Source of the DNA: Gimesia chilikensis
Lineage (GTDB): Bacteria; Planctomycetota; Planctomycetia; Planctomycetales; Planctomycetaceae
Direction of reading: 5' to 3'
Assembly (NCBI RefSeq): GCF_008329715.1
Contig: NZ_VTSR01000017.1
Coordinates: forward strand, 176,142 to 240,141
Length of the DNA: 64,000 nucleotides
The translations under genes and the position numbers were made by a program. The notes below the pieces were generated by a model. It saw only the letters and a list, made by a program, of their open reading frames with translations. It made no database searches and was not told the DNA's origin. Below, in pieces: positions 19,087-28,416 of the stretch. Each line of letters starts with the position of its first letter. The stretch's first letter is position 1.

Positions 19087-20238
19087 ATGAAGCAAATAGC
19101 CGTTCTCGGGTCTACGGGGTCCATTGGCACGAGTACACTGGATGTAATTGCCGCCCATGCAGAGGAGATGCAGTTGACGGCTATCACTGCGCACAGCAGC
19201 TGGCAACAACTGGCAGAGCAGGCTCAGCAGTTCCGCCCGCGCTGGGCTGTGGTGAGCAATTCCGACCTGAAATCAGCCGTTGATCTGAGTGCATTCCCCA
19301 GTGAAACCGAAGTCCTGTTCGGTGATGAGCAAATCGAGCGGGTTGCTGCTGCAGACGAGATCGACACTGTGATTTGTGGCATTGTCGGAGCGGCAGGACT
19401 GAAGGGTGCCTGGGCGGCGATTGAGTCTGGCAAGACGATTGGCATCGCGAACAAAGAGACATTAGTCGTTGCTGGGCCACTGATTATGGATCTGGCAGAG
19501 CGGAGCGGGGCAACCCTGCTGCCCGTCGACAGTGAACACAGTGCCATCTACCAGGCGTTGCAGGCGGGATCGGCTTCCGAAGTGAAGCAGGTCATCCTGA
19601 CCGCCAGTGGCGGGCCGTTTCGGGGAGCGAGCCCCGCGGATCTGGAAGACGTCACCCCGGAGAAAGCCCTGGCACATCCGACCTGGGACATGGGACCGAA
19701 AATTACCATCGATTCTGCCACGATGATGAATAAAGCCCTGGAGCTGATTGAAGCCAAATGGCTGTTTCAGCTGACCGTGGATCAGATTTCCGTGGTTGTG
19801 CATCCCCAGTCGATTGTGCATTCGATGGTGGAATTTGTGGACGGATCTGTAATTGCCCAGCTTTCGCCTCCCGATATGAGGCTTCCCATTCAGTACGCAC
19901 TTACGTATCCTGTTAGGATGGAAGGTCTGAACCCTCCAATGGACTGGAGCCGTGCTTTTGAACTCAGCTTTGAGCCACCTGATCTGGAAGCATTTCCCGC
20001 CTTGCGACTGGGAATTGAAGTCGCGGAGCAGGGGGGAACATGCGGTGCCGTCCTGAATGCAGCTAACGAAGCAGCCGTAGAACGTTTTTTAACGGGTGAT
20101 TTGCGTTTCAGTGATATCGCGACCTCCTGTGAACAAGTATTAAAATCACATCAATACGAACCCCACCCCAGTCTGGATAAACTGTTTGAACTGGATTACT
20201 GGGCCCGTGAGGAGATAAAAAGGTGGAAGTCATGTTGA
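19087..20238 (+). CDS. dxr: 1-deoxy-D-xylulose 5-phosphate reductoisomerase
   Basis: A 383-residue Dxr of the MEP isoprenoid pathway. It has an NADPH motif [17 protein letters not shown] at the N-terminus, [18 protein letters not shown], a metal/substrate region [13 protein letters not shown], and [20 protein letters not shown]. It converts DXP to 2-C-methyl-D-erythritol 4-phosphate in the cytoplasm. All key motifs are present and the length is typical. Its 3' end overlaps the start of rseP by 7 bases, giving a dxr-rseP operon, an arrangement common in bacteria. Confidence 0.95.
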   Translation: MKQIAVLGSTGSIGTSTLDVIAAHAEEMQLTAITAHSSWQQLAEQAQQFRPRWAVVSNSDLKSAVDLSAFPSETEVLFGDEQIERVAAADEIDTVICGIVGAAGLKGAWAAIESGKTIGIANKETLVVAGPLIMDLAERSGATLLPVDSEHSAIYQALQAGSASEVKQVILTASGGPFRGASPADLEDVTPEKALAHPTWDMGPKITIDSATMMNKALELIEAKWLFQLTVDQISVVVHPQSIVHSMVEFVDGSVIAQLSPPDMRLPIQYALTYPVRMEGLNPPMDWSRAFELSFEPPDLEAFPALRLGIEVAEQGGTCGAVLNAANEAAVERFLTGDLRFSDIATSCEQVLKSHQYEPHPSLDKLFELDYWAREEIKRWKSC

Positions 20239-22235
20239 CCAGTCTGTTAATTGGAGCAACTTTACTCGGCAAAGTGACCAACATTGCCATGGTGGCCATC
20301 GGTCTGGGGCTGGTCATTTTCTTTCACGAACTGGGCCACTTCGCAGTCGCCAAGTGGTGTGATGTGAAAGTGGAGCGGTTCAGTATCGGCTTTGGTCCGA
20401 TCATCAAAAGTTTTAAACACGGGGAAACCGAATACGCGCTGTCGTGGATTCCCTTTGGTGGTTACGTGAAGATGCTGGGACAGGACGATGTCGACCCCAG
20501 CCAGTTAACGAGCGAGGAGATCGCCCTCGATCCGCGCTCCTATTCCGCCAAACCTGTTTACCAGCGAATGGGCATCATCTCTGCCGGCGTGATTATGAAT
20601 ATCATTACCGGGATGCTGTTCTTTGCCTTCGCGTTTCGCCTCGGCGTCGCTTCGACTCCCTGTGTAGTCGGTGCTGCCATTCCAGGCATGCCTGCCTGGG
20701 AAGCCGGGATTCAACCGGGCGATGTGATTACGAAAATCAACGGTGAAAAAACCAATTCCTTCATGGATATCATCCGCAGCAGTGCCTTCAGCGATGGTGA
20801 TATCAAGATGGAAGGGATCCACCCGAATGGAGAGAAGTTCGAAGTGGACATTACGCCGGACCGGACGGGGACCCGTCCCCAGATTGGTCTGCTGCAGTCA
20901 CAGAGTCTGCAGATTCCTGTCTATGAAGATCCTGGCATGAGCGTCACTGCAAAGGGAACCGCTGCTTCAAAAGCGGAACCCGCTTACCAGCCGGGAGACA
21001 CGTTTGTCACTATCGACGGTAAACCGGTCGAAAACTATGCCCAGCTGCAACGGCTGTTTGCCGCCCGCAGTTCCGAAACACTGAAAACGGGCGTGACACG
21101 CAAGGGTGCTTCCGAGTCTGAAGTTGTGGAGATCACAGTCGGTAACAACCCGTTCCACACCCTGGGACTGTGGATGGATATCGGGCCGATCGAATCGATT
21201 CAGAAAGGCTCACCCGCTGATCGTGCCGGCTTGAAAGCCGGTGACAAGATTACCCATATCGATGGTCAGGATGTTGGCAAGGTGATCAATCCGCTGCGTC
21301 TGCCCAATTATTTTTCTTCGCGTGCCGGCGAGACCGTCCCGATTGTTGTAAGCCGAGCCCAGGATGGAGCGCAGCCTGCTGAGGTCAATCTGAACGTTGT
21401 GCCTCTGGATAATCCTGCCTGGCTGGAACATCCGATTTTTTCCAACACACCTCTGTCGGTGGGCTCACTGGGAATCGCCTTCCACGTGATTCCGACGACG
21501 CTGAAGGTCGAAGAAGGCAGCCCGGCACACAAAGCAGGTATTGAAGCTGATGCGCATATTAAAAAAATCAGAATCATGCCTCCGGAAGGTGAACCGTTGA
21601 GTGAGTGGCAGGGACTGGAAGAAGTCAGCTATGAATTTGACGATAAGAACATGAACTGGGCGAATGCGTTCTGGGAAATGCAGGTACGACCAGGCTGGCC
21701 CGTTGAATTGACCTACAGTCATAAAGGACAAATCAAACAGGCCAAGTTGACTCCCTGGGTCAATCCGAATCAGGAAGAAGGCCAGCAATGGTCACTGCCG
21801 GTCCGGGGTATCAAGCTGCAGACGCTGCGGGAAACCCAGCAGGCACAGAGTATGGGCCAGGCGCTGGGAATGGGTGTGCAATACACGACGAATTCCGCCA
21901 AGGACATTTACCTTACCCTGCGAAGCCTGTTTACCGGTCGCGTGTCACCTCTGGAACTGAGCGGCCCGGTCACCATCGCCAAGGTGGCATACGAAGTTTC
22001 AAACGACGGCTATTCGCAGTTGCTGCTGTTCCTCGGTTTTCTGAGCGTCAACCTGGCGGTGCTGAACTTCCTGCCGATCCCGGTTCTGGATGGCGGGCAC
22101 ATGGTCTTTTTGTGCTGGGAAGGCATCACCCGCAAGCGTCCCAACGAGCAGGTTCTGGCTGCAGCAACCTACGTCGGCATGATCTTTGTGCTGGGGCTGA
22201 TGATCTTCGTCCTCTATCTGGATATTTTCCTGTAA
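20232..22235 (+). CDS. rseP: Site-2 membrane protease RseP, with extra PDZ-like segments
   Basis: A 667-residue intramembrane metalloprotease. I place the start at the ATG at 20232, with AGGTGG six bases upstream; a GTG at 20223 is the alternative. The zinc motif is [13 protein letters not shown] near residue 32, and the second active-site region is [12 protein letters not shown] near the C-terminus, followed by the last helix. Between them are four PDZ-like segments: [55 protein letters not shown] and [17 protein letters not shown]. coli RseP has about 450 residues and two PDZ domains, so this one is long. The family cleaves anti-sigma factors or other membrane proteins. Confidence 0.92.
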   Translation: MLTSLLIGATLLGKVTNIAMVAIGLGLVIFFHELGHFAVAKWCDVKVERFSIGFGPIIKSFKHGETEYALSWIPFGGYVKMLGQDDVDPSQLTSEEIALDPRSYSAKPVYQRMGIISAGVIMNIITGMLFFAFAFRLGVASTPCVVGAAIPGMPAWEAGIQPGDVITKINGEKTNSFMDIIRSSAFSDGDIKMEGIHPNGEKFEVDITPDRTGTRPQIGLLQSQSLQIPVYEDPGMSVTAKGTAASKAEPAYQPGDTFVTIDGKPVENYAQLQRLFAARSSETLKTGVTRKGASESEVVEITVGNNPFHTLGLWMDIGPIESIQKGSPADRAGLKAGDKITHIDGQDVGKVINPLRLPNYFSSRAGETVPIVVSRAQDGAQPAEVNLNVVPLDNPAWLEHPIFSNTPLSVGSLGIAFHVIPTTLKVEEGSPAHKAGIEADAHIKKIRIMPPEGEPLSEWQGLEEVSYEFDDKNMNWANAFWEMQVRPGWPVELTYSHKGQIKQAKLTPWVNPNQEEGQQWSLPVRGIKLQTLRETQQAQSMGQALGMGVQYTTNSAKDIYLTLRSLFTGRVSPLELSGPVTIAKVAYEVSNDGYSQLLLFLGFLSVNLAVLNFLPIPVLDGGHMVFLCWEGITRKRPNEQVLAAATYVGMIFVLGLMIFVLYLDIFL

Positions 22236-22286
22236 GCTGAAATGAAATTTATTTGGGCACTGCAGCTTCTTCTGTTAAGCTGATAG

Positions 22287-22320
22287 GAGAGTCAGCGACC
22301 TCGAAGGGGGTCTCTGACTC
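22287..22320. other. Hairpin downstream of rseP
   Basis: GAGTCAGCGACC and GGTCTCTGACTC form a 12-bp stem with one mismatch around a short loop. No T-run follows, so it is only a possible terminator or mRNA-stabilising element at the end of dxr-rseP. Confidence 0.4.
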
Positions 22321-22363
22321 ATTGCTCAGATAGTAACGTTGCAGGATGTGGGAGAAAGAAACG

Positions 22364-22816
22364 ATGGCGGCAGGTCGCTCCCCTCGTGGTTCAGGAGATC
22401 AGGCAGCAGCCTGGCTGGCGACAGTTTTTACACTCATGGGTGGATTGTTCGCCTGTGTGTTCGTGGTCGTCACCAGTGGCGAACCGCCGGGCAGGCCGAT
22501 GATGATTGCCATCGGCGTAATCACCGTTTTGCTGCTGTTATCGTGGCTGTTGCGCGACAAACCACCGGAAGCACGCCAGGAATCGCTTAAGCTCTGGCAC
22601 TGGTGGAAGAAAGAAGAAAACGATACTTACGAGTATACGCCCCGTCCCCGCAAGCGAAACAGCCAGACGCAGTACGGGAACAATCAGCCGCCTACACTCG
22701 AATCCATTCGGGAAGCGGTCGATGAACAGCGGACCTGGGTTCCCTCAATTCGGAACATGAAACAGTCTGATGACTCAGCGACTGGCCAGGGCAATTCCCC
22801 TGACCAGCCGGGTTAG
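22364..22816 (+). CDS. Small membrane protein of unknown function
   Basis: A 150-residue protein. The ATG at 22364 has GGAG nine bases upstream and is preferred over the in-frame ATG at 22346. Two hydrophobic helices are visible (AAWLATVFTLMGGLFACVFVVV and MMIAIGVITVLLLLSWLL), followed by a charged, hydrophilic C-terminal half (WWKKEENDTYEYTPRPRKR). I do not recognise the family. It lies between rseP and a convergent gene and could be read through from dxr-rseP, although a hairpin intervenes. Confidence 0.65.
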   Translation: MAAGRSPRGSGDQAAAWLATVFTLMGGLFACVFVVVTSGEPPGRPMMIAIGVITVLLLLSWLLRDKPPEARQESLKLWHWWKKEENDTYEYTPRPRKRNSQTQYGNNQPPTLESIREAVDEQRTWVPSIRNMKQSDDSATGQGNSPDQPG

Positions 22817-22829
22817 TTTCGGCAGCGGC

Positions 22830-24356
22830 TTAGCGGAAGCGAGAGAAGAGTCCGCCGCGGCGACGGGCCTGTGAGGAATAGTCCCGGGACTGATTATTGT
22901 TCTGCTGATACTGTGGCTGCTGATGGTACTGGGCCGGGTTCTGCTGACGGAAGCGTTCTGAGTAGCCCACGATCGGATCAGCGGCAACAGGTTCCTTGAA
23001 CTCTTTCGACTTCGCCAGTTCTTCAAGGTACTGGGCATACTCGGGGCGAGTGCGTTCCCGGTAGATGACCAGCGAATCGATGGCGTGGTACATTCCGCCT
23101 GGTTCCAGTGGCTGTTTTTTGTATTCAATCAAATCGGTGGCGATCCGGTAGACAGCACTACGGACCCATGGTTCATTCAACCGGTTTTGTGGCAGGGCTT
23201 CCATGATGAACTCAAGCGTGTGGCCGGTGGTGGAAACACGTTTGTTGACATCGCTGGCGTATTCAGGACCTTCGAAATATTTGGAGGAGAATGAACCGTC
23301 ACGATTCTGCATGGAGCGGGCATATTCGATGTATTGACGCACTCGCATGCTGGCTTCCAGCCAGGTCCCCCGCAGATGTTTCTGATCGCGGGAGTAGCAG
23401 TTGACGGCACTGGCCAGAGCGAACAGTCCGTGAGTTCCACCGCAGGCAGAGCGAGTCGGTTCGGACTGCATCTGAACCCGAACCAGTTTCTCCATGCTCC
23501 ACTCTTCATTCCGCTCGCTGACCCATTCGGTGTCCCAGGGGAGGTAGCGTGAGAATGCCCACAGAGTCCAGGTGATTTCTTCGTCGGTATTCACTTCTGC
23601 TTTGGCGTTGCGGATCATGTCTTCAATGGTGACGATCTTTTCGCCGGTGTTGAATTTATGATCGAGGGGCACGCCGGCCATGGCATAGAAAGCCAGGAAC
23701 TGGTTGGGGTGACCTTCAAAAGCGTAAGGTTCGGTGAAGGGGTGTCCCTTCGCGCCATTTTCGGTAGTGATGAACCAGGGGCGGCCGCGAAAGCTGGGAC
23801 CGGTGGAGACCCAGTCCAGAGCCCGTACCTTTTCATTATTTTGATACAGTGAGTATTCCCAGCGGAGAGCCAGAATCCCGTGAGCGATCTGCCAGGGTGT
23901 GTGGACTTCGGTGGATAGCATGCGACGATGTGAAACTTCGATGGCTTCATCGACGAGCTTATCCAGGGGATCCACAATTTCGGGAACCGGCGGAGGCTCG
24001 GGTTTCTTCATCGAAGGTTTGGAATCCTGGGCAATTCCCGGGAAAGGTTTCGGTTCGGGTACCGAAGCTTTCTTTGTCTTTTTATCAGCTTCTGATTTGT
24101 CAGTGGCGTCTTCTGCAATCAGTTCGGGTTTACGGGCTTCTATACTGAATTCCGGCTTCCGAGCGACCAACGGTTCTTCATTGTCAGCGTCAGTAGTGTT
24201 CACCTGTCTGATTTCACCCTGATCCTGTTCGAGATCGGGTACGAGCAGTTGCGGACCTGAATCACCCCACAGGTTACAGGTCAGTTGAAATACGGTGGCG
24301 AAAACAATGAGAGTTGAACATTTCATCCAAAGGTCGGGGGTCAGCCTTGAATTCAT
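22830..24356 (-). CDS. Exported protein with alpha/alpha-toroid-like region
   Basis: A 508-residue protein with an N-terminal hydrophobic signal (TLIVFATVFQLTCNLWG), then a Pro/Lys/Glu-rich linker to about residue 120. The long domain that follows resembles the prenyltransferase / squalene-cyclase toroid: AHGILALRWEYSLYQNN, ACGGTHGLFALASAVNCYSR, MQNRDGSFSSKYFEGPEY (a QW-like motif), and STTGHTLEFIMEALPQ. The tail is rich in Gln, Asn, Ser and Arg and ends RRRGGLFSRFR. No catalytic DxDD motif of cyclases is seen, so it is more likely a binding or structural toroid. No specific function can be given. It is convergent with the small membrane protein gene. Confidence 0.75.
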   Translation of the reverse strand: MNSRLTPDLWMKCSTLIVFATVFQLTCNLWGDSGPQLLVPDLEQDQGEIRQVNTTDADNEEPLVARKPEFSIEARKPELIAEDATDKSEADKKTKKASVPEPKPFPGIAQDSKPSMKKPEPPPVPEIVDPLDKLVDEAIEVSHRRMLSTEVHTPWQIAHGILALRWEYSLYQNNEKVRALDWVSTGPSFRGRPWFITTENGAKGHPFTEPYAFEGHPNQFLAFYAMAGVPLDHKFNTGEKIVTIEDMIRNAKAEVNTDEEITWTLWAFSRYLPWDTEWVSERNEEWSMEKLVRVQMQSEPTRSACGGTHGLFALASAVNCYSRDQKHLRGTWLEASMRVRQYIEYARSMQNRDGSFSSKYFEGPEYASDVNKRVSTTGHTLEFIMEALPQNRLNEPWVRSAVYRIATDLIEYKKQPLEPGGMYHAIDSLVIYRERTRPEYAQYLEELAKSKEFKEPVAADPIVGYSERFRQQNPAQYHQQPQYQQNNNQSRDYSSQARRRGGLFSRFR

Positions 24357-24969
24357 TTCCGTCTGCTTTCCAAATCTTCTGTATGTATTCTGAATGTTCC
24401 GGGAACTACAGTGAGCCTGTGTCTTTCCCGTTCTGATTCTGGGTGGATTCGTAGTTGTTTGCAGGATGCAATCTACAGTTCAGGTCCGCCCGAGAACCCG
24501 ATGGGAACTGTCTGACTGCGATACATAGACTCAGTCTGATACGAATCTCAGGTGAGTAGAGAGAGTTGATTCGTATCCGAAGGAGTAGTGGCCCGGATTT
24601 TTGGAAACCGGAATGTAAGAATTATCGGTTCAACTAATTCGATCTGTTGACCGGGGTTTTTGAGAAAGCGCGGTCCAGCGCGACTTTCGAAAAAATCAAG
24701 TATCAATTACGTAAGATGGTGTATGTATTTTTGCCAGGGATCTATTTATGATGTTGGGAATCACCCACTTTCTCTTTTTGCAACGATTATTCCAGTCCTG
24801 ATGGACTGGGGGAATTCTGCAAAATATGATTTTCTCTCGATTTTTAATCAAGCCAGAACCGTCCCGCATTCCGGTAGCGGGGATCAGATTGTCACCTGTT
24901 TGAGACAGCTGCATCCTGGTTTGCCGGCAGGATCGCCCGCTGACAGGCGCAACCAGAGACAGACAGATA
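24357..24969. other. 613-base intergenic region, no gene recognised
   Basis: This lies between divergent genes. A 162-codon open frame begins here at 24660 and runs into the next gene in a different frame, but its translation has no protein-like features. I see no repeats or hairpins with T-runs. Confidence 0.45.
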
Positions 24970-26124
24970 ATGACACCACTGTTGACAGCGATGAGTTGGA
25001 GTCCCTCCTACTGGCTTTTGGAGGTTTTTACTGCTGTCTGGTGCTTTGTAATGGGCTCCGTTATCGGCAGTTTTCTGAATGTGGTGATCTACCGGATGCC
25101 GCTGGGGCTGAATATTTCCAAACCGAAGTCCCGCTGCCCCTTCTGTGAAACCCCCATTCGCACGCGGGATAATCTGCCGATCCTGGGCTGGTTGCTGCTG
25201 CGAGGTAAATGCCGCGACTGCCAGGCTCCCATCCCGGCACGTTACCCGATTGTGGAAGCCCTGGTCGGTGTCGTTTTCCTGCTGCTTTATCTCGCGATTG
25301 TGCACTCGGGAGGAGCTCTGCTGCCTTATCGGACTCCGAACCGCTTTTCGGGGGGTTATCAGATTCTGGAAGGGCGGACCTGGGACCTGATCGCGCTGGC
25401 CGTCTATTACTGTTACCTGTTTATCGTCGTGGTGGCTGCCGCCTATATTCAATATGACCGCCAGCTGATTCCGCGCCGCCTGTTGTTCTGGTGCCTGGGG
25501 ATTGGCCTCGTTGCGGGGTGCCTGATTCCAGAACTCCATCCGGTTCCTGCCCAGGTTTCCATTCAGACGAACCAGTCATCGACGGAAATCATGCTAAGTG
25601 AGCTGCGCTATCATGGCGCGCTGCATGTCAGCTTTGAACTCAGTTCGGTGCTGACGGTCTGCTGGGGACTGTTATATGGTTTGATCGTGGGAATTTTATT
25701 CTGCTGGCGGAACCTGTTTCAGCCGGGAGAGCATCCAACACTGTTCCCGCCGCGGACGCTGTGGCTGCTGGTTCTGATGGGAGTTTACCTGGGCTGGCAG
25801 CAGGTGGTCAGTGTAGGATTTCTGTCTGCTTTGATCCTCTGTCTGGTTCAACTGGTTTTCTGGAAGCGGGACTCATTCTGTGCCAAATTACCGGCTGCGG
25901 CTTTTCTTTACGGCGCATTGACGCTACAACTGTTAATGGGTGGATATTTGACAATCCTGCCCAACCAAACAGGTTACCTGACTTATCTATTCGTAACTGG
26001 TGGTCAGATCGTGGCAATTCCGCTGCTGACTGGCCTCTCTGAAGCTGCATATCGAAACCGAGAAAACACCAACTCAGCGCAGGATCAGATACCATTCGAT
26101 GAATCCTCAACCCTCACATCCTGA
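24970..26124 (+). CDS. Prepilin peptidase-like (A24) membrane protein, second catalytic motif missing
   Basis: A 384-residue membrane protein. The N-terminal part is clearly that of type IV prepilin peptidases: GSVIGSFLNVVIYRMPLGL, then the zinc-type CPFCETPIRTRDNLPILGWL and GKCRDCQAPIPARYPIVEAL with both Cys pairs. The first catalytic Asp is present (YIQYDRQLIPRRL). The second motif, normally GxGD followed by K, is absent: the corresponding place reads TLWLLVLMGVYLGWQQVV, keeping only the LGW part. The protein may therefore be an inactive or methylase-only relative, or use another residue. It contains several membrane helices and a large insert. It overlaps the following methyltransferase gene by 26 bases. 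Confidence 0.82.
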   Translation: MTPLLTAMSWSPSYWLLEVFTAVWCFVMGSVIGSFLNVVIYRMPLGLNISKPKSRCPFCETPIRTRDNLPILGWLLLRGKCRDCQAPIPARYPIVEALVGVVFLLLYLAIVHSGGALLPYRTPNRFSGGYQILEGRTWDLIALAVYYCYLFIVVVAAAYIQYDRQLIPRRLLFWCLGIGLVAGCLIPELHPVPAQVSIQTNQSSTEIMLSELRYHGALHVSFELSSVLTVCWGLLYGLIVGILFCWRNLFQPGEHPTLFPPRTLWLLVLMGVYLGWQQVVSVGFLSALILCLVQLVFWKRDSFCAKLPAAAFLYGALTLQLLMGGYLTILPNQTGYLTYLFVTGGQIVAIPLLTGLSEAAYRNRENTNSAQDQIPFDESSTLTS

Positions 26125-27343
26125 AGCGGGATTACCTTCCCTGGTAAAAGAAGCATTACAGGAGGGAAACTGTATTCAAATGGTGTTGAGCAAGCCGATC
26201 AAAAAAAAGGCGGCGGCCCGGCGGAAGGTTTCGATCAGACCGGTGCTGATTCGAGATAAGCAGCATTATCAACTCTCGTTCACACGGGGCCAGCAGGAAG
26301 TTCACGAAAACCTGCTGCCCGGAGAGACGATTCAACGAGTGGAGCAACTGTGGGAAGATCTGTTTCTGGAAGGTTATCTGTTTACAAATGAGGCAGACTA
26401 TCACTTACAGAAAACGAACAAGGGGCCTGTGCAGTTGAAGAAGCACGCTCCGACCAAAGCCCAACCCGAGCAGGTGACGTCACACAACCGCGCGAAACAG
26501 TACCTGATCCCGGAGGGCGTGCATTGTCCCTTTCTGGAAGAGATCGGGGTGATGTCGCGCAATGGAAAAGTGAAGGCTGCACAGTACCGCAAGTTTCGCC
26601 AGATCAACCGTTATCTTGAATTCATCAACGATATCGTTGCGGCGCTGCCTGAAGACGGCACACTCCAGATCACAGACTTTGGCTGCGGTAAAAGTTATCT
26701 CACGTTTGCCACCCATCATTTTTTCACCTCGATCCTGCAGCGTGATGTGAACATCACGGGACTCGACCTGAAGCGATCGGTGGTCGAACACTGCCAGCAG
26801 ATTGCAGAGAACCTGGATTGTCGGGGACTCTCTTTTAAAACGGGTGACATCGCTGCCTTTCAGAATGAACAGGGCCATTGCGATCTCTCGATCTCTTTAC
26901 ATGCCTGCGATACCGCCACTGATGCCGCCCTTGCTGCCGCTGTCCAGGCGGATGCGAGTGTGATCCTTGCGGTTCCCTGCTGCCAGAATGAAATTTACCA
27001 GCAGATCACAAGTCAATCTGCAGAGGGTCTGCTGAAACACGGGATTCTCAAAGAAAAGACAGCGGCCCTGCTGACGGATGCACTCCGTTCACAGGTGCTG
27101 GAGATCTGTGGATATCGCACACAGGTCATCGAGTTCATTGATACACAACACACTCCCAAAAATCTGCTCATCAAAGCGGTCAAACGTACTGCTCCCCTGA
27201 CAGACTCCGATCTCCAACAGGCGGTACAGGAGTATGAATCATTAAAAACCCAGTTCGGGATTTCTGCATTTGCACTGGAACGCTCGCTGGGAGATCACTT
27301 TAAGCAACTGTGTCAATCTGCTGTGAAAGACAGTGCCGGATAA
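26099..27343 (+). CDS. SAM-dependent methyltransferase (Methyltransf_32-like)
   Basis: A 414-residue protein. The C-terminal half has a class I methyltransferase fold: motif I QITDFGCGKSYLTFATHHF near residue 198, the acidic strand end NITGLDLKRSVVEHCQQIA, then CDLSISLHACDTATDAAL and ILAVPCCQNEIYQQI. These last two segments fit Methyltransf_32, a family that includes METTL25/RRNAD1-like proteins. The N-terminal 140 residues look like a separate nucleic-acid-related module (basic, KKKAAARRKVS). The substrate is unknown; an RNA target is a guess. The ATG at 26099 lies inside the previous gene, and the next gene starts three bases after its stop, so this is a tight three-gene unit. Confidence 0.83.
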   Translation: MNPQPSHPEAGLPSLVKEALQEGNCIQMVLSKPIKKKAAARRKVSIRPVLIRDKQHYQLSFTRGQQEVHENLLPGETIQRVEQLWEDLFLEGYLFTNEADYHLQKTNKGPVQLKKHAPTKAQPEQVTSHNRAKQYLIPEGVHCPFLEEIGVMSRNGKVKAAQYRKFRQINRYLEFINDIVAALPEDGTLQITDFGCGKSYLTFATHHFFTSILQRDVNITGLDLKRSVVEHCQQIAENLDCRGLSFKTGDIAAFQNEQGHCDLSISLHACDTATDAALAAAVQADASVILAVPCCQNEIYQQITSQSAEGLLKHGILKEKTAALLTDALRSQVLEICGYRTQVIEFIDTQHTPKNLLIKAVKRTAPLTDSDLQQAVQEYESLKTQFGISAFALERSLGDHFKQLCQSAVKDSAG

Positions 27344-27346
27344 GTT

Positions 27347-28183
27347 ATGCTCGAGGATTTTGAGTCAACACCACCCAAAACCAGACGTGTCAAACCGGGC
27401 CTGATCCTGTTTCTGTGCATCGTGCTGGTTTCCGGGCTGTTCATTTATCGCATACAAAGTCGACATCAGCTGCCCGAACAGGCCACCGCAGAGAAGCAGA
27501 CGGTGGAACCAGAGTTGACCGCAGAGGATTCGACAGAGGAAGAGGCTGAAGAAAAACCGACTTCGATTGAGGATCCCGTGACTCCCTCAGCGGAGACCGT
27601 ACTGACGCAGACCGCGCATCGTCAGCCATTGCTGCCTGATGAGGAGACGGTAAAACAGGGAGAGCTCGACTCGACCAGTTGGCAGAATCCGTTCTATCGC
27701 CTGCTCTGGAAAAACTCAGGCTGGAAGTTTACCGATGAAGGGATGGAGTCACCAGCGGACCAGTTCTGTATCGCGACGTTTATCCGTCCTTACAAAAAGA
27801 TCAGCGTTAGTTTTCGCGTCGACGTCACACAGGCGTTCCCCGATTTTGAACTGCAGTTGCTGACTAGGGATCCCGCGCAGCCAGACCAGGTCCTGGTCGC
27901 GAGCCAGATCCATTTTCAGAATACGGGAGTCACAGTCACCGCTGCCGGACAGAAGACGAAAACCGAGCTCAAGAGTGTGAAAGTGGATCTGCAACAGTCT
28001 CAACCCGGCAGCGTGCCTGTGCGGCTGGTGGGAACCGGAAACCGGTTTGTGATCAGCATTGGCCGTAGGCGGATCCTCACATGCGCCCAGCCTGCGACTC
28101 AATCCGGGAAAGAGTGCTATCTCTGCTTCATGGCAGACAAACAGCCAGTGCGGATTACGGCACTGCGTCTGGAAGGTGAGTAG
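27347..28183 (+). CDS. Membrane-anchored protein of unknown function
   Basis: A 278-residue protein with a short cytoplasmic N-terminus, one transmembrane helix (PGLILFLCIVLVSGLFIYRI, residues about 21-40), and an acidic low-complexity linker rich in Glu, Thr and Ala (to about residue 105). The C-terminal domain of about 170 residues looks beta-rich (KISVSFRVDVTQAFPDFELQLL, VPVRLVGTGNRFVISIG), perhaps a jelly-roll or LamG-like fold. I do not recognise a family. It starts three bases after the methyltransferase stop and is probably co-transcribed. Confidence 0.7.
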   Translation: MLEDFESTPPKTRRVKPGLILFLCIVLVSGLFIYRIQSRHQLPEQATAEKQTVEPELTAEDSTEEEAEEKPTSIEDPVTPSAETVLTQTAHRQPLLPDEETVKQGELDSTSWQNPFYRLLWKNSGWKFTDEGMESPADQFCIATFIRPYKKISVSFRVDVTQAFPDFELQLLTRDPAQPDQVLVASQIHFQNTGVTVTAAGQKTKTELKSVKVDLQQSQPGSVPVRLVGTGNRFVISIGRRRILTCAQPATQSGKECYLCFMADKQPVRITALRLEGE

Positions 28184-28416
28184 AGCTCTCCTGGTGCCGG
28201 GCATCTCGGGCCTAATAAACCCTGATTTCCCCTGAGCATCTGACAAAAACTTGCATTTCGGTAATTCCGCTGGTAATCTGATATTTAAGATACTTTACGA
28301 TCGGGCGACCTTCCCCGCTTCTCCAGCAGACCAGATTTTTGCCTCGTCATCCGCGTTGTTCTGATGTTACTCCCGGCTCGCGAAAATCAGGCTCATTTTT
28401 TGTATCAGGTTCTTTC

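Noticed and set aside
24660..25148. 162-codon frame ahead of the prepilin peptidase-like gene
   Set aside because: It overlaps the real gene in another frame, lacks recognisable sequence and is best seen as chance.
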